Of a DNA stretch of 6,469 nucleotides, positions 6,178 through 6,469 are shown piece after piece. Numbering within the stretch: position 1 is the stretch's first letter; each line of letters opens with the position of its first letter. The DNA is from Clostridiales bacterium. GTDB lineage: Bacteria; Bacillota; Clostridia; Peptostreptococcales; T1SED10-28. The stretch is from the NCBI GenBank assembly GCA_007134725.1, contig SLKF01000271.1, forward strand, positions 1-6,469. Reading direction: 5' to 3'. The position numbers and the translations under genes were made by a program. Below the pieces are notes generated by a model. It worked only from the letters and a program-made list of their open reading frames with translations, did no database searches and had not been told where the DNA came from.

Positions 6178-6469
6178 ATGGGAAAACCAATTGTAGCTAT
6201 CGTAGGTCGACCAAATGTGGGAAAGTCCACTTTATTCAATAAAATATCAGGAAAAAGAATTGCCATTGTGGAAGACAGACCCGGGGTTACCCGAGATCGA
6301 ATATATATTGAAACGGAGTGGTTAAATCATCAATTTCATTTGATTGATACCGGTGGTATTGAGCCGAAGTCAAAGGAAATTATTCCGGAACAAATGAAAC
6401 GTCAAGCGGAACTGGCTATAGAAACAGCGGATGTAATCATCTTTTTACTAGATGGCAGAGAAGGACTAA
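6178..6469 (+). CDS. der: Ribosome-assembly GTPase Der (EngA), N-terminal fragment, 3' end outside window
   Basis: The first 97 residues of Der, an essential GTPase with two tandem G domains that acts in maturation of the 50S ribosomal subunit. Visible in the first G domain are the P-loop GRPNVGKS (10-17), the switch I threonine in RPGVTRDR (34-41, T39) and the G3 motif DTGG (57-60). [14 protein letters not shown] strand is reached at the window end. The G4 NKxD motif, second G domain and KH-like domain lie beyond. The full GRPNVGKS loop at the extreme N-terminus, followed by the PGVTRDR segment, separates it from Era, which has a different switch I. The start ATG follows AAGGGGTGA (6165-6173) by four bases. 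It probably shares the promoter upstream of the DUF512 gene, because the 16-base gap has no room for one. Confidence 0.95.
   Translation, partial: MGKPIVAIVGRPNVGKSTLFNKISGKRIAIVEDRPGVTRDRIYIETEWLNHQFHLIDTGGIEPKSKEIIPEQMKRQAELAIETADVIIFLLDGREGL

Overview
The window is a stretch of chromosomal housekeeping DNA from a low-GC Gram-positive bacterium. It is most likely a clostridial Firmicute: the genome is AT-rich, the Shine-Dalgarno sequences are strong, one gene starts with TTG, and the gene order is a variant of the murG-divIB-ylxW-ylxX-sbp-ftsA-ftsZ cluster of Bacillus and Clostridia. The genus cannot be fixed from this sequence. All genes lie on the + strand, and there is no sign of phage, transposon, CRISPR or recently transferred DNA.

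Layout: (1) 1-2884 is a tightly packed division and cell-wall block: the 3' end of murG, divIB/ftsQ, two tandem DUF881 membrane proteins (the YlxW/YlxX family) and sbp (DUF1290). Gaps are 0-39 bases. (2) 2885-3028 is a 144-base regulatory gap with an almost pure A/T tract, a near-consensus sigma-H-type promoter and a small inverted repeat before ftsZ. (3) 3029-4576 is ftsZ followed by nrdR, closed by an intrinsic terminator whose stem is partly made from the last nrdR codons. (4) 4577-4760 carries a near-perfect housekeeping promoter (TTTACA, 17 bases, TATAAT). It drives a PDZ/radical-SAM/DUF512 protein gene that is followed 16 bases later by the start of der (engA), which runs off the window end.

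The first two blocks serve septum formation. MurG makes lipid II, DivIB acts in the septal peptidoglycan synthase complex, the DUF881 proteins and Sbp are membrane proteins of unknown function that travel with this cluster, and FtsZ builds the ring. NrdR controls ribonucleotide reductase (DNA precursor supply). Der is a ribosome-assembly GTPase.

The most interesting points are what is absent and what controls ftsZ. No ftsA lies between sbp and ftsZ. No spoIIGA-sigE-sigG lies after ftsZ, where spore-formers usually keep it. Yet ftsZ has its own sigma-H-like promoter, a control logic associated with entry into sporulation. The best candidate for undescribed biochemistry is the PDZ/radical-SAM/DUF512 protein. 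I did not find a clearly novel multi-gene system.
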